Positions 47,875 to 59,516 are shown, numbered from the stretch's first letter. The stretch: 64,000 bases of DNA from Mikania micrantha (GCA_009363875.1 CM018680.1:11105625-11169624), one strand, 5' to 3'. Numbers and translations are program-made. The notes: generated by a model from the sequence alone, not told the origin.

Positions 47875-48392
47875 TGTCACACCCCGACCGTCGGCGGAAA
47901 ACGTCGAGGCGCGACTGCGACTATTCATTAGCTCATGGTGCTATTATAATGTTTAAGTATTTAATGCATCATTTTTACAAAACCAACACAACATTTATTG
48001 AACAACACACAAACATTACATTACATGAATTGAATAATCAAAGTGTTACAATTGAAAAGTCTATACAATTGTTTCAAAGTTTAAACTAGGTCACTAATCC
48101 TATCGTATGTCTTCATTGTAACATCACAGTATTTTGGGTTGTCCATACATGTTCGATTGTACTGTTAAGACTTGATATAATAATTGTTAATGACTATGGA
48201 TTATTGAATGTTATTATCACTGGTATACACTATTGAGAACGTATATTATCACAGTAAGCCTAAACCCTGGAGAAGTCTAGTTTGAAACACAACTAAACAG
48301 AACCAAAAAGTTATTGCAGTTGTATTAACTTAATACGGGTTGTTGACATGGAATGGTAGTGGTATAGGATTCTATAACTAAAGATAGGCAAG

Positions 48393-48502
48393 GATATAAT
48401 CATGGTCTATCGAAGAGGTGGTGGGATGGCGGCTGAGGCAGTTGCGACTGACCTCTACGTATGTCCGATACATAAACCATCTTCGGTTTATCATGATTAT
48501 AT
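48393..48502 (+). other. Recurrent LTR hairpin motif, copy I (solo LTR A)
   Basis: Long arms ATATAATCATGGTCTATCG and CGGTTTATCATGATTATAT extend through GAAGA/TCTTC. The interior has GTGGTGGGATGGCGGCTGAG, GACTGACC and TATGTCCGATACATAA. Confidence 0.75.
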
Positions 48503-48608
48503 CAGTGTTGAGGCTTTGGTGAGGAGAATACGAGGTTTTGGTTTAGAATGGAAAGGATTTATGAGATGGTTATAGTTTGGTTACTAAACATAGTCAAGGA
48601 CACATGGC

Positions 48609-48702
48609 CATGGTTTATCGAAATAGCGGTGGGACCGTGGCTCGATAGGTTGCGACCTACTCCTAAATATGCCCTATATATAAGCTTATTTCGGTCTATC
48701 AT
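48609..48702 (+). other. Recurrent LTR hairpin motif, copy J (solo LTR A)
   Basis: Arms ATGGTTTATCGAAATA and TATTTCGGTCTATCAT. The interior has GCGGTGGGACCGTGGC, an extra small hairpin TAGGTTGCGACCTA, and TATGCCCTATATATAAGC. It is a tandem neighbour of copy I, 106 bp downstream. Confidence 0.75.
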
Positions 48703-48836
48703 AGATGTGTCAGTGATATGGTTTAGTGGGTTTTGGATTGGCAAAATATAATATTCAAGAAAATAAAATAATGGAAGCGTTAATGGAAATGGTTAAACGA
48801 TGGTGAGGTTACGATCATAAATTAAACGCGAATGTT

Positions 48837-48918
48837 ATTTCAGAAATCTTAACTTAATAATATATTCGCGTGGGTGACGATTCACACGAATATAATTATT
48901 ATGAATAATATTCTGAAA
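48837..48918 (+). other. Large U3 hairpin with GGTGACGAT loop (solo LTR A, first)
   Basis: Outer TTTCAGAA/TTCTGAAA as in elements 1 and 6, but the middle arms TAATAATATATTCG and CGAATATAATTATTA are unrelated in sequence to theirs while still complementary. Loop GGTGACGAT. Confidence 0.75.
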
Positions 48919-48965
48919 CGATATTCCATAAATCGTAAATCGAATCGAAATACGATACGAGCGTT

Positions 48966-48997
48966 GGATTCGGAAAGGTGACGATTTTTACGAATAC
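48966..48997 (+). other. U3 hairpin with GGTGACGAT loop (solo LTR A, second)
   Basis: ATTCGGAAA and TTTACGAAT flank GGTGACGATT. Confidence 0.65.
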
Positions 48998-49309
48998 GTA
49001 CATGAGTAACGCGTTTCGTTGAGATAATAAAATAATATCTAACGATATTAAATTAAGAAATGGAATTTAAAAACGTTATTAGGAATTACAACCTAAGACG
49101 GATAAGAAGACATCGTTTTGATTAAATAATTTATCGAAACCTAAATGAAATCATTTTACGAAATAATCTAATTAAAAGCATTTTATTAAAACGTAATCTA
49201 ATTATTTGAAACGTTTTATGTTTTAAAATATAATTTACGAGAATAACCGATCACTTAATAATTGTGATCGCGTGATAAATGAGACCGAGCACGCGGGATC
49301 GACCCGGGG

Positions 49310-49317
49310 TATAATAA
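49310..49317 (+). promoter_or_regulatory. Putative LTR TATA box (solo LTR A)
   Basis: TATAATAA after CCCGGGG, followed by a CT-rich leader, the same context as the TATA box of element 6. Confidence 0.5.
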
Positions 49318-49689
49318 GGAATATCTTCTTCTTTCTTCCTCATTTACACAAACCATTTTCTCTCTAGACACGATCGCGTGCCTAAACGACCGTGTGATCG
49401 AGGAGAACAAGAACCTATGAAGAAATATAGCTTTTGATCGAGTTTTGAAGGTAAGAGGGGCGTTTTACTTTTCGGTTTTGTTAAAAACCCTATTCGAACA
49501 TGGCTGCCATCTTTTAAACAAATTTTTCGGTTTTATTCATATTAACCCGGCTAATACTAACCTTGGGAAGCCATGGATGAACCTGTAACCTTTAGGACAG
49601 GAGGATGATGATGGTGCATAGCCAAGAACAGCAGGTTCATAGGAATGGAGCTGGTCTCGAATGGTGCAGGGTTCGTAAAGGGCTCGACG

Positions 49690-50040
49690 CAAACCCTAGG
49701 CGGCGAACCTCAAGTGAGCCAAATCTGCATGGCTCCCGAACCCTTGTGCCAAGCGGTCCCTAAGGGACTAAACCTAGAGTCACGAACCCAGGGCTGCCAA
49801 ACCCTCCCTTGGCAGCGAACCTTCCTCTTTGGCTGAGTCTGGATTGACCGAACCTGCGGGGTGCACGAACCTGAGGTGGTGCGAACCATCTGGTCACGAA
49901 CCTGGACCATTTGGGCCGAACCTAGGGCCACGAACCAGGGGCTAGGTGCTGCAAACCTTAGGCTACTAAAAACCCTACTTGGGCAACGAACCTACGCCAA
50001 CACCAAACCAAGTGTGGCCGAAACCTAGGGGCTGTTGAAC
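49690..50040 (+). repeat. CGAACC word array (solo LTR A)
   Basis: Irregular repeats of CGAACC/CGAACCT downstream of the TATA box, equivalent to the element 2 arrays. The small frames here (49645-49836 and 49710-49931) are by-products of the array. Confidence 0.65.
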
Positions 50041-53000
50041 TCAAAATCATGAACCAATGAGAAGGGAGTATAGAAATACAAATAACCCATGATAAAAGAA
50101 AGAACATGAAGCTCATGCATGCATGAATATGTTGAGTTGCCACCTTTTATTAATAAACAATAAGATATAAAATTTGAGATTTCATATATTGAGTACTTTG
50201 CATAAATAACCTAAGTATGATTTTTTAAATTTAAAAATAGACTTTTACTAATTTGGACTATGGTGGTCAATATAATGGAATATTCATGCATGTAAGTATA
50301 TAAGAGTACACATATGTGTATAAGGTTATTACCTTTACACTTTGCATACCTTGGGTACATTATTAAAAAGTCATTCTATGTAGGATAATTAAAACTAACA
50401 AGTTAAAAGTACATTATATGAGGATCATGGCTAAATCTTGGATGATATGGTTTAACTTAGATGAAATAAACTAAATGAATAAAACACTTAAGAATTTAAA
50501 ATGAGCATTCATGTACACTTAATCGAAATGAAACGCGTATACTTATGAACACGAACACATGATAATTACAGGTTGAGTGAGTTGTTTTGATTCGACATAC
50601 GTGAGCGCGCATTCTACAAACACTAAATCTAAAGCATTCATGTGAGTTATCATAACCTCCTTTTAAAACCATTTTGTTTTTAAACTCGGAGGTGGAACAT
50701 GTATACCAATTTAAATATTATTTTGATAACACATGGGTGACACCTAGATTATTAATATGATATTCATATTAATGGATTATTATTGATTATGGATTGAGAT
50801 GGATTATTACTTTTCCGTGAGTCATTGTTTGTTGAGTTGACTTAGGTCCTCCGCAATGATTGAGTTACTGTTGGTGAGTTGACTAGCGTCCTCCTCAGTG
50901 ACTCCAATGTTGGTTGAGTTGACTGCGGTCATCCGCAATGCATGTATTGACACTTGTAGGAATATCGTTGGTTGAGTTGACTGAGGTCCTCCGCGATGAT
51001 TCCGACATTGATTGAGTTGACTGAGGTCCTTCGCGGTAACTTATATTGAGATAATTATGTTGAATATTGATTATTGATTGAATTGTGATTGGTTAAGATT
51101 GGTTGAATATATGCGGTTGATGTGTTTGTGTTTGTGTTTGTATGTTGGAAGTGTTGGGTTATCTTGCAGGTGCACATGTGGATTTTCTCGGAAAACTATA
51201 AACTTTTATAACATTTCGTAAACATTTTCGAAATATAAAAACTTATGATTACTCACCAACTACTTCGTAGTTGACACTTGATTTTCTACATGTTTCAGGA
51301 AACGAGGAGAAGTAGGTAGAGCATGATAGCTCTACATCTTTTGGACATCATCACTTAGGGTCTTGTACTTAGCTAAAATAACTGAAATTCTAAAGACTAG
51401 AGTTTAGTTAGTTTGGCTAAATCTTTTGTGTAATTGATGTAACTATATCATGATGAACATGATTTTTGATGTAATTAATTTGGTTGATTAATTGATATGT
51501 GATGATTTAATTAGATGCCCACGAGCTTATGAACAATCTACACATCCCTCGTGGCATCCCGACGTTTCCGCCATCGGTCGGGGTGTTACATTCATCATGC
51601 TTCCTTATCTTGTTGCACATGTAAAATAATTTTTGTCAACTATTTGTATAGTTGGTGAGTACACATACAAGTTTATATAATGCATAAGAAATAGATGCAA
51701 ACTCAAAGTCTAAAGTATTACCATAAAGCATATGTTATCACAAGTTTCTAATACATCAGGTATAGCACAAGAGTTCATGTAATTCATCAATATTTACACA
51801 AGGAATACAAACAAATAATCATTTTTCTCAATAGTATTCAATAGTTCTCAAGTAGTCCTCAATAGTTCTCATTTAGTCATCAATATTCCTCAAACAGTGT
51901 CAAATCATACTTATACACCATATGCTTGCAAGGCCTTGATGTAAGTATGTAAACACGTGTTTGCAATTGTTTAGAATAATGTACATAGAATTCAACATGT
52001 AATCACATACAACCCAAGGCAATATGTAAATACTAAGTCATTGCATCATTTGTGTTTTTGACTCTAAGAATAACATGATTTATGTAGAACATGTGTAACA
52101 TCCCTAAAACATTACAAAATGTAAAGAATGGAGTATGAATGTACTCACCTGATTGCTTGTCTAAATCTAATGTCTTTCAATGAAGTGTGGAAGGAATGAA
52201 TATAGCACCACTCTTCCTAGGATGTAGGAATCAACTTATAAGCTAAATATTCTTAAACTTTAAGTTATCGAGTACTAAGTATATGGCATCTATGGATTTC
52301 CTAGGAATATGTTTAGAATTGTTATCACATAAGTTTAGGGTTTATTGATAAATTAGGGGAATAAATATTATTTCATGCTTATTTAGAGGATTGATGATAG
52401 AATATCATTCTTGAAGATTCTATTCATTTATCTATTAATAGATTTCATTGTGTTAAACTAAAATCATATGGTTGGTATGTAAATAATTATTATCAATATT
52501 TTGTTTAAGTATTTTAAAATAAAATATATCTTAATAATTTCTCTAAAAAAATATCATAATTATATAATCATTTTAAATAACTAAATTTATTACGTATTTA
52601 TAATTTGAACCAATTTAAGAATTTTATTTAAAGAACTATTTTATCAAAACAAAATAAAAATTTATCTTTAGCAATATTACACCAAATATGTATGGTAATT
52701 ATTTTTTTTTTAAATTTATAAAGTTTATACACTAGTTCTTTTGTTCGTTATTCGATCTAGAATCAAAGTAGAAGTTTCCAAAATATAGTAATTATTTTCT
52801 TTCATTTTGAAAACAAAAATATTTTTCTGTATTGTTTTTATACAAAAAAAAAATAGGTGCTTATAGTTAATCTTTTCATATTTTATTTAACTAAATGATT
52901 AAATATCATTTTCTGAGATACTGTATATTAAAAGAATAATATAAAATAAACTTTTATGATTTTTCAGAATTTTTTTGAAAAAAAAATGAGCTGAAAATGT

Positions 53001-53868
53001 ATTAAAAAAACCCGGATATATTGGTTGGGGCCGGGTTTGAAGCCGAACCCTTTACTTGTTATCCATGGTGCCTAACAAACTGATCTAGCTTCTAAGATTG
53101 CTATAATTTTGAATTCTTTTATACTTAACAACTTATGGTTATTTTCCCCAATTTAATTCAAACGAAACCAAGAACCCTAATCCTTTGTTTCGTTCAATCC
53201 ATTAGAAATCAAACGATTAACATTGAGGCTATTGTTTGGGGTGAGATTACGAGTAGATTGATATAAAACTTACCTATTTGTGTTAACTTTGGGGTGTTTT
53301 GATAAGGAGACCGAGTCGTCGACCACAACGACCTTCCTTCGTCTGATTCGTGAATCAATTGAGTTCTTGTGGTTTCTTTGATGTACAGAAAGGCTCGTGC
53401 AAATCAAAGGAACCTAAATTGATGTTTTAATTTGACTTTTATACTCGATTGTGTAGAGTCTAGGTATACGGTTCCATGTTTTATTTTTGGTTAGGATTTC
53501 ACGCGTTGATGGTTTCGATCGGTCTCGATTGTTGATGTTAATAGTTCACGTGTTCGAATCCTCTCCAAAAATAGTTTTGATCTAGCTGGTATGAGCTGGA
53601 AACGAGTTTGGTGTGAAACGAGTCGTGGGTATCCAGTTTAAGGGAACTGGGTAAAGAAGGAGATGGGATATAGATTATTACCATTTCAGCCCCTCCTTTT
53701 TCCTTTCATTTAAATTTTTTCGTTTTATGTTTCTTCCCCTCACAAAACAGTTTTATTACAAGTTAACCCCTCCTGGTTTGAGATTTATTATTTCATGTGT
53801 TGGCCATTACTACTAGTTTAGAAACTAATTACTAATACTTAATTAATTAATTAATATTTTTTTACAGA

Positions 53869-53896
<28 letters not shown>
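53869..53896. repeat. (AT)n microsatellite
   Basis: About 14 AT dinucleotides in an AT-rich part of solo LTR B. Confidence 0.95.
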
Positions 53897-53901
<5 letters not shown>

Positions 53902-54308
53902 CTTTATAAAAATTTTCTAATGTCATCGTATAACTTAATAAATTGAATGTTTAACATATTATAATTCTTGTAATATAATATGCTATTTAAATCAAAAACT
54001 TATGAATTAATTATTATATATAGTTAAAAAAAATCTTATCATAAAAGTATTTTGTTTAAAATTCGTTTCATTTGCTTTTAATTAAATGATATTGTGTATG
54101 TATATTTGTGAATAGCTCGTTTAAGTACAATCCGATAATTTTCATTCATTATTCATGTTATGAAACTCCTGTTGAAAACCCTAGGGGTTACAAAGTCATG
54201 CAAAAAGATCAAGTCAACACATGGTTGGTGAGTGCATATGTTTTTGTAATTGAAAAATAAATCTTGACAAACCTGCTAGAGTGACAACCTTAACCTCACC
54301 AACAACAC

Positions 54309-54402
54309 GTATCTTATCTAATCAAGTATGCTTATATGTAGGTCATACGTAGGGTCAAGCCTAGCTGCTAGTCCACCACATACCAAACCGCATATGATAT
54401 TG
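54309..54402 (-). other. Recurrent LTR hairpin motif, copy K (element 4 5' LTR)
   Basis: Minus-strand ATATCATATGCGGTTTGGTATG pairs imperfectly with CATACTTGATTAGATAAGAT. Interior GTGGTGGACTAGCAGCTAGG, CTTGACCC and TATGACCTACATATAAGC. Confidence 0.65.
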
Positions 54403-54854
54403 ATATTAATCATAATTAAGCGTCTCACTCGCTACTAACATCACACTTGATTCTTTTGATTCTTTGAATTCCCAACATTCTTGATTCTTTGAATTTGTCA
54501 TGTGTTTCCCGTTCCTCACACAATCATCACCAGGATCTCATTGTGGAAGTTTGATCAAATATTTAAGATATTTAAATAAATAAACATTTAAATAAAACTA
54601 AGTCCTAATGATTGGGTATAGGTCAACTCGAGTATACTAGTCTATCAATCAAGGGTTCTTAGTGGGGTGGTGGATGTTTTAAATATCATCAAACATGTGT
54701 CCTATAAATCAAATGGTCTAGCTAGGACTTTTTGAAAAAAAAAGGACTTTTGTTTCGTTCTTGATTTGTCTAGATTCGTTCTTCTTTCGTCTTGATTCAT
54801 TTGCAAATGTTATCTCTGATATTTCCCAGGCATTCCACCAGAAAGGTTTTCTTG

Positions 54855-55115
54855 TTCCGTAATTGATTCGTTGAAAACTCGTGTTTGATTCGTTGAGCAA
54901 TGAATTTTTGATTCATTGATTTGTTAAAAATGAATGCTTGATTCGTTGAAAATGTATACTTGATTCGTTGAAAATGAATATTTGATTCGTTGAATAATGA
55001 ACATTACATTTTTGGAAAATCTAGTATTTCATTAATTGAAAATATGTACTTAGTATCATGTGTTTGATTATTGTAAAACTTGTGTTAGTTATCTTGAAAA
55101 CTTGTATTTGGTTCA
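54855..55115 (-). repeat. Minisatellite of TTGATTCGTTGAAAA units (element 4 5' LTR)
   Basis: About ten degenerate units, equivalent to 39755-40040. Confidence 0.75.
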
Positions 55116-55596
55116 TACTATAAATTTTCAAAACAAAATCATCTATCTACTTATAATAAAAGTAGATAATCTTTCAAGAAACTTGCATAAAATTGTAACA
55201 GCAAGTACCAGATCGTCCGGCAAGTCCGTACGGTACGTGTACTTTCTACAGTAACTATGTGTACTTATATGATTTTTAAACAGTACTTGAATTAACAGGA
55301 TCTTAAATACAAGAAATCGTTGTACGTATTTTCGTATAAACTTAAATACATTAAGTACAACGTACATTTGGAACATTAGTTACGTTTATTAAGTGAAAAC
55401 TTAATTACAGTTAACACAACAAATCACGAGAAACAACTATGCTCAAACAATACTCAGAAACATATCGGTTGCGATCTGATGTCCACAATTGACAGGAATC
55501 AGATGACCGACAAGTCAGTACAAGAACAATGTGAAAACAGGATGTTTAGTTGAGTCCGACAGTGAGGAAACACAATCTAAACACAATTACAGTGTT

Positions 55597-55677
55597 ATTT
55601 CAGAATAACGAACTGACAGTGTGTTTGCGTGGGTGACGATTCACACAAACATATCTGTGAGTTCAGAGTTCTGAAAT
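55597..55677 (+). other. Large U3 hairpin with GGTGACGAT loop (element 6, first)
   Basis: Same structure as 8048-8128: ATTTCAGAA/TTCTGAAAT outer, GTTTGCGTG/TCACACAAAC inner. Copy in the 3' LTR at 63458-63538. Confidence 0.7.
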
Positions 55678-55725
55678 AATGACTGAAAAGTAGAAAACAA
55701 AAGTCAGAAAGCAAAACCATCGTCG

Positions 55726-55755
55726 TATTCGTTTGGGTGACGATTCGAACGAATT
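55726..55755 (+). other. U3 hairpin with GGTGACGAT loop (element 6, second)
   Basis: ATTCGTTTG and TCGAACGAAT flank GGTGACGAT. Copy at 63587-63616. Confidence 0.65.
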
Positions 55756-55972
55756 ACGCGCAACGGTGACGCGATCTGACGAAACGAAAACACGACACGA
55801 ACGAAAGTAATTTAATAAAATAAAATAAATAACATTTTACAATTTTGAAACTCATCATAATAATTAATTTAAACTCTTTTTATTTAAATCCATTTAAATT
55901 ACGCGTAATTTTTCCGGAAACGTAACGAAAACGCGAACCGAGCAACGAAAACGAACCCGAACACCCTCGGGG

Positions 55973-55980
55973 TATAAAAA
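55973..55980 (+). promoter_or_regulatory. Putative LTR TATA box (element 6 5' LTR)
   Basis: TATAAAAA about 780 bp into the LTR, after CCTCGGGG, followed by a C/T-rich leader. The 3' LTR copy is at 63834-63841. Confidence 0.65.
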
Positions 55981-56704
55981 CACTTAAATGAGTCAAAATT
56001 CCTCATTCTCCACTTCATCTTCCTCACCAAACCTCCCATTCCCGGTTTTGAAAACCCTAGCCACCCAAGAACTTCAAATGCTCATAACTTTCTCATTTCT
56101 CAACGAAATTGAGTGATTCTTTCGCCTAAACGAAGCTCTTGATGCCCTCTACCTGAAAGTACAACAGATCTAAGCCAAGCTTCACTGAATCGCGAGGTAT
56201 GAGGCTGTGAAAGTAGCGAAAAATAGGGTTTTCTCACCCTTTTGTTCAAATCTTCTTCTAGCCGGCTCCTCACCTTAAAAACCCACAATCCACGACCACG
56301 AGGACCCTCTATAGCATACTCCCTCTTCGAAATCACCAAGCCAAGCCACGGCCTGAGTGGGCTTAGCCGCGGCCGAACCAAGGCCAGTTGGCCGAAAGAA
56401 CTAGGCCGAATGGCCCCCTTTCGCCGGCCACCTCACATTCGGAGCTCACCTTCGCCGGGCCTCATGCGGCCAGCCTCATTCGCCAGTTCCCCAGTCGCCA
56501 ACCTCAGCTACATTCGGCCATTGACCCTCATTCGGTCATGCTCCTTCGTTAGACCACCTCATTCGACCGAAGGTTACCATTCGGGAGTTGATATTCGATC
56601 AACACCCACACTACCTACATTCAGCCACTCTTTTCTGGTCCAGCCTTCATTTGGCTTGTACACATCTTCACAAAAAGGCTGGAAACCCTAGTGGTCAAGA
56701 ACAT

Positions 56705-57600
56705 CAAAAGAACAAACCCATTTGGCCCAACAGTAGGCCCAATTGTATTCTGGCAGGCCCAGGATGGGCCCAATCTCATACTATCCAGGCCCAATGATAT
56801 CTTGGCCCAACTCTGCTGTTCCAGCTCAGTATCTATAGTAGGCCCCAATAATTAACCCCAAAAACCTTGTTTGGCCCATGTTTATTAAGTAACTAAGGAC
56901 AAAATAGGCCCACGATCGATTTCAGCCCAAATGAACCAGGCCCAGGTTGGCCCATGACCTATTTTACTACAGGCCTTGATGGGATTCAAGGGGCCCAGTA
57001 AAATCCTCTCATGGCCCACAGATTTTGGCCCAAGGCCACCATTTAAGGCCAACAGTCCAATCTTTAGGCCCATCATTGTTTCAGCCCCATTTAGAAAGGC
57101 CCAACTTGGCTTATGAGTTATATTAGTGAAGGCCTGAGACAAATCTCAATGGGCCCAACAAAATCAGCCCGAGGCCCACAGAAAACCAATGCAAGGCCTA
57201 TTTTGAGGCCCATGTCCTCATTTTGGAGCCACTTTGCTAATACCTTGGCCAACAGCTCATTCTTGGACCAATTTCAATTCCTACAGCCTTATATGACTCT
57301 AGGCCCAACAAATATTACCAAGGCCCACCTTGGGCCCGATAAATTCCTTAGAGGCCCAGAACAAGGCCCACAAGGCTACTTGAACTTTAGCTCTTGTAAC
57401 TTTTGGCAAGACCTTTGTACTCCATTAGTCCAAATCAATGTCCCACACTTTCAAATAAGCCTCACCATTCTCAAATGTTCAAGAATTATTCAAAGGCCTA
57501 TGTATTTGGGCCCAAGGCCCAACTTGCTACACAAAGGCCAACAAGTAACTTGGTCACAACGTTCGGTCCATATGCCATGATTAGGCCCACATGAGTTCAC
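56705..57600 (+). promoter_or_regulatory. Dense GGCCCA tract (element 6 5' LTR)
   Basis: Around forty GGCCCA/AGGCCC words in 0.9 kb, on both strands, downstream of the presumed start site. They match plant site II (TCP-binding) cores; role uncertain. Confidence 0.55.
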
Positions 57601-58160
57601 TACATTTCATAAGATCAAAATAAGATATGTCAAAAGAATGTTTGCTAAATTAATTCATAATTATGCAATAAATGTTCAAAACGTACAAAGTCAACAAAGA
57701 CGAGTTGGAAACTAAGCATTAAGTCTTTCATCAAAGCAAATGGCATATAATTAATGACAATATGATAACTTATAAGGTCATTAACTTGAATCAAACATAT
57801 GGGACCGAACAGGGATCATGACCAAGTCTTACGCGTGTTAGCCAGCTTTAGGGCTAACACATATATCTACACACAATTTCCTACAAAACTTATACTTGCG
57901 AGTCTTAACAACGTGAAATCAATACAGGAACGTGAAAACAAACCAAATTACAATACAGAGCGCGTGCAGTCTTTTGGTTAAGCTAAGTCAACTCAACAGC
58001 AACAAGTGAGTTCATTGCCCCTTTTCTAACATTTTTGTTTTAAAACGCAGGGCTGAGAAGCATGCGTAAACTGTTTTATGTAAATTGTTTACTTGAATGC
58101 TTTTATATGTTTACATGTATAACTGTTATCTTAGACTCCTGTTTAGGTAACTGTTATGTA

Positions 58161-58580
58161 TCAAAGAACTATTTCAAAGAACTATTTTCAAAGAACTAAA
58201 GACCTCAAACAAAGAACTATTTTCAAAGATCTATTTTCAAAGAACTATTTCAAGAGTGTGTTGTCAAAGAACTAACGATGTATTTTCAAAGAACTATTTC
58301 AAGAGTGTTGTCAAAGAACTAACGATCTATTTTCAAAGAACTATTTCAAGGGTGTGTTGTCAAAGAACTAACGATCTATTTTCAAAGAACTAACGGTCTA
58401 CTCTCAAAGAACTAACGATCTATTTTCAAAGAACTATTTCAAGAGTGTGTTGTCAAAGAACTAACGATCTATTCAAAGAACTAAGTACAAAGAACTATTT
58501 TGAGGAACATCTGGGAAATGCTCAAAGATAACATGTGCCAAAGAACTAAAGAACTAAAGAACTATGGACGGTCTAAAGAA
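58161..58580 (+). repeat. CAAAGAACTA minisatellite (element 6 5' LTR)
   Basis: About twenty CAAAGAACTA words, many within a longer unit that also includes ACGATCTATTTT and TTCAAGAGTGTGTTGT. Spacing varies from 10 to about 50 bp, which suggests repeated slippage. Confidence 0.9.
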
Positions 58581-58938
58581 CTATGAAAGCCTATATATCA
58601 AAAGATGTCCTAGCTAGACTGATTGATTATAGGTCACATGTTTGATGAGGTTTACAGATCTCCTCTACTACTAAGTACCTTGATTGACAGACTAGTCTAC
58701 TCGAGTTGACCAAAGGCCCCAATCATTAGGACTTAGATTTTATTGAATGTTTATTTATTTATTTAATTAAGCATTTATAATTAATTCTACAATTGCTGTT
58801 TTAATCATATTTGTATGATGAACATATGAAATCAAGAGAGATTTCAAACGAATGCAATTACAGGAACAGAGAACAGAGGAATCATGGGTGTTTAAAAGAG
58901 TATGGTAGGTAAAAATGCTTAATTTTCATTAACATCAA

Positions 58939-59044
58939 TGTCCTATGCGGATTAGTATGTGGTGGGACGTCGTCTGGGCGGGGTTGTAGCCTTGACCCAG
59001 GGGTATGCCCTATATATAAGCATACCGGTCTGGATGATACATGT
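58939..59044 (+). other. Recurrent LTR hairpin motif, copy L (element 6 5' LTR)
   Basis: Inner arms GTATG/CATAC with imperfect outer pairing (ATGTCCTATGCGGATTA with TGGATGATACAT). Interior GTGGTGGGACGTCGTCTGGG, CCTTGACCC and TATGCCCTATATATAAGC. Confidence 0.65.
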
Positions 59045-59516
59045 GATGTTAATGAGGTTAGGGTCTTTACCGAAAGAAGGGTTCAAAACATTTTCAAAGT
59101 TACAAAACTATATGAACTCACCAACCATGTGTTGACTTGATCTTTTTGCATGACTTCTCAGGTGACGAACAGGTCAATTAGGAAGTCATTACTTCTGGAT
59201 TAGGACTTCAAATAGAAGACTTAGTGTTTTGGACCTGCATATTTTGAAGACAACATTACGCCTACCATTTTGTATATCTTGTGTAAATACAAGATAGAAA
59301 CTCATGGTGTTAACAGTAGAGTTACATTGTTAAATTATAAACAATACTGAAGTAGTTTAACTTTGTAATTCTATCCTATTTAGCATTTCTCATTTATGTA
59401 TCATGTGCCATATAACAATCTGATCAGTCTGATTATCACTCACGATATCGCGCCCCGGGAACCTTCCGCCCGACGGGACAACCGATCCTATCCCGCCGGC
59501 TCGGGGTGTGACAGAT

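Larger units (their letters stand above)
48117..51590 (+). mobile_element. Plus-strand solo LTR A (3474 bp)
   Basis: Starts TGTAACATCACAG and ends GGGGTGTTACA, flanked by TTCAT on both sides (48112-48116 and 51591-51595). It has no interior, primer site or polypurine tract. Contents: two recurrent hairpins (48393-48502, 48609-48702), U3 hairpins (48837-48918, 48966-48997), TATAATAA (49310-49317), a CT-rich leader, a CGAACC word array (49690-50040) and repeats of GTTGAGTTGACTGAGGTCCT-type words (about 50820-51040). It is closest to the element 2 LTR in organisation. Confidence 0.88.
47875..54192 (-). mobile_element. Minus-strand solo LTR B, itself interrupted
   Basis: Reads TGTCACACCCCGACCG at its left edge and CCCTAGGGGTTACA at its right edge, so on the element strand TGTAACCCC...GGGGTGTGACA. 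Removing the nested LTR (48117-51590) and one TTCAT leaves about 2.84 kb with no primer site or coding region, hence a solo LTR. The flanks ATATC (47870-47874) and AAGTC (54193-54197) are a degraded duplication; the uninterrupted sequence of the other LTR has ATGTC near 39088. No gene inside; a long AT-rich stretch fills 52300-53000, and a minus-strand TATAAAAG is at 53436-53443. Confidence 0.75.
54193..55193 (-). repeat. Element 4 5' LTR, second part
   Basis: Resumes the LTR (matches 39089-40115 at about 90% by eye) with hairpin copy K and the minisatellite, and is cut at 55193 by element 6. The remaining part of this LTR must lie to the right of element 6, outside the window. Confidence 0.85.
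55194..59513 (+). repeat. Element 6 5' LTR (4320 bp)
   Basis: Starts TGTAACAGCAAG and ends TGTGACA, three bases before the primer site. Similar to the element 1 LTR at both ends. Contents: U3 hairpins (55597-55677, 55726-55755), TATAAAAA (55973-55980), CATTCGG words (about 56380-56610), a dense GGCCCA stretch (56705-57600), the CAAAGAACTA minisatellite (58161-58580) and recurrent hairpin copy L (58939-59044). The 149- and 155-aa frames at 56242-56691 and 57113-57580 run through the word arrays, are biased in composition and show no domain. Confidence 0.95.

Noticed and set aside
47875..51590. A single 3.7-kb element with 30-bp inverted ends (TGTCACACCCCGACCG... and ...CGGTCGGGGTGTTACA)
   Set aside because: No target duplication fits these two ends; the TTCAT pair at 48112 and 51591 and the homology of both flanks to one minus-strand LTR show they belong to two different, nested LTRs of opposite orientation.
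56242..57580. 149- and 155-aa frames in the element 6 LTR
   Set aside because: Products of the CATTCGG and GGCCCA word arrays, lying where untranslated leader is expected.
58161..58580. Repeat array as a possible CRISPR
   Set aside because: Irregular spacing, repeat-like spacers, no cas genes, and a plant retrotransposon setting.
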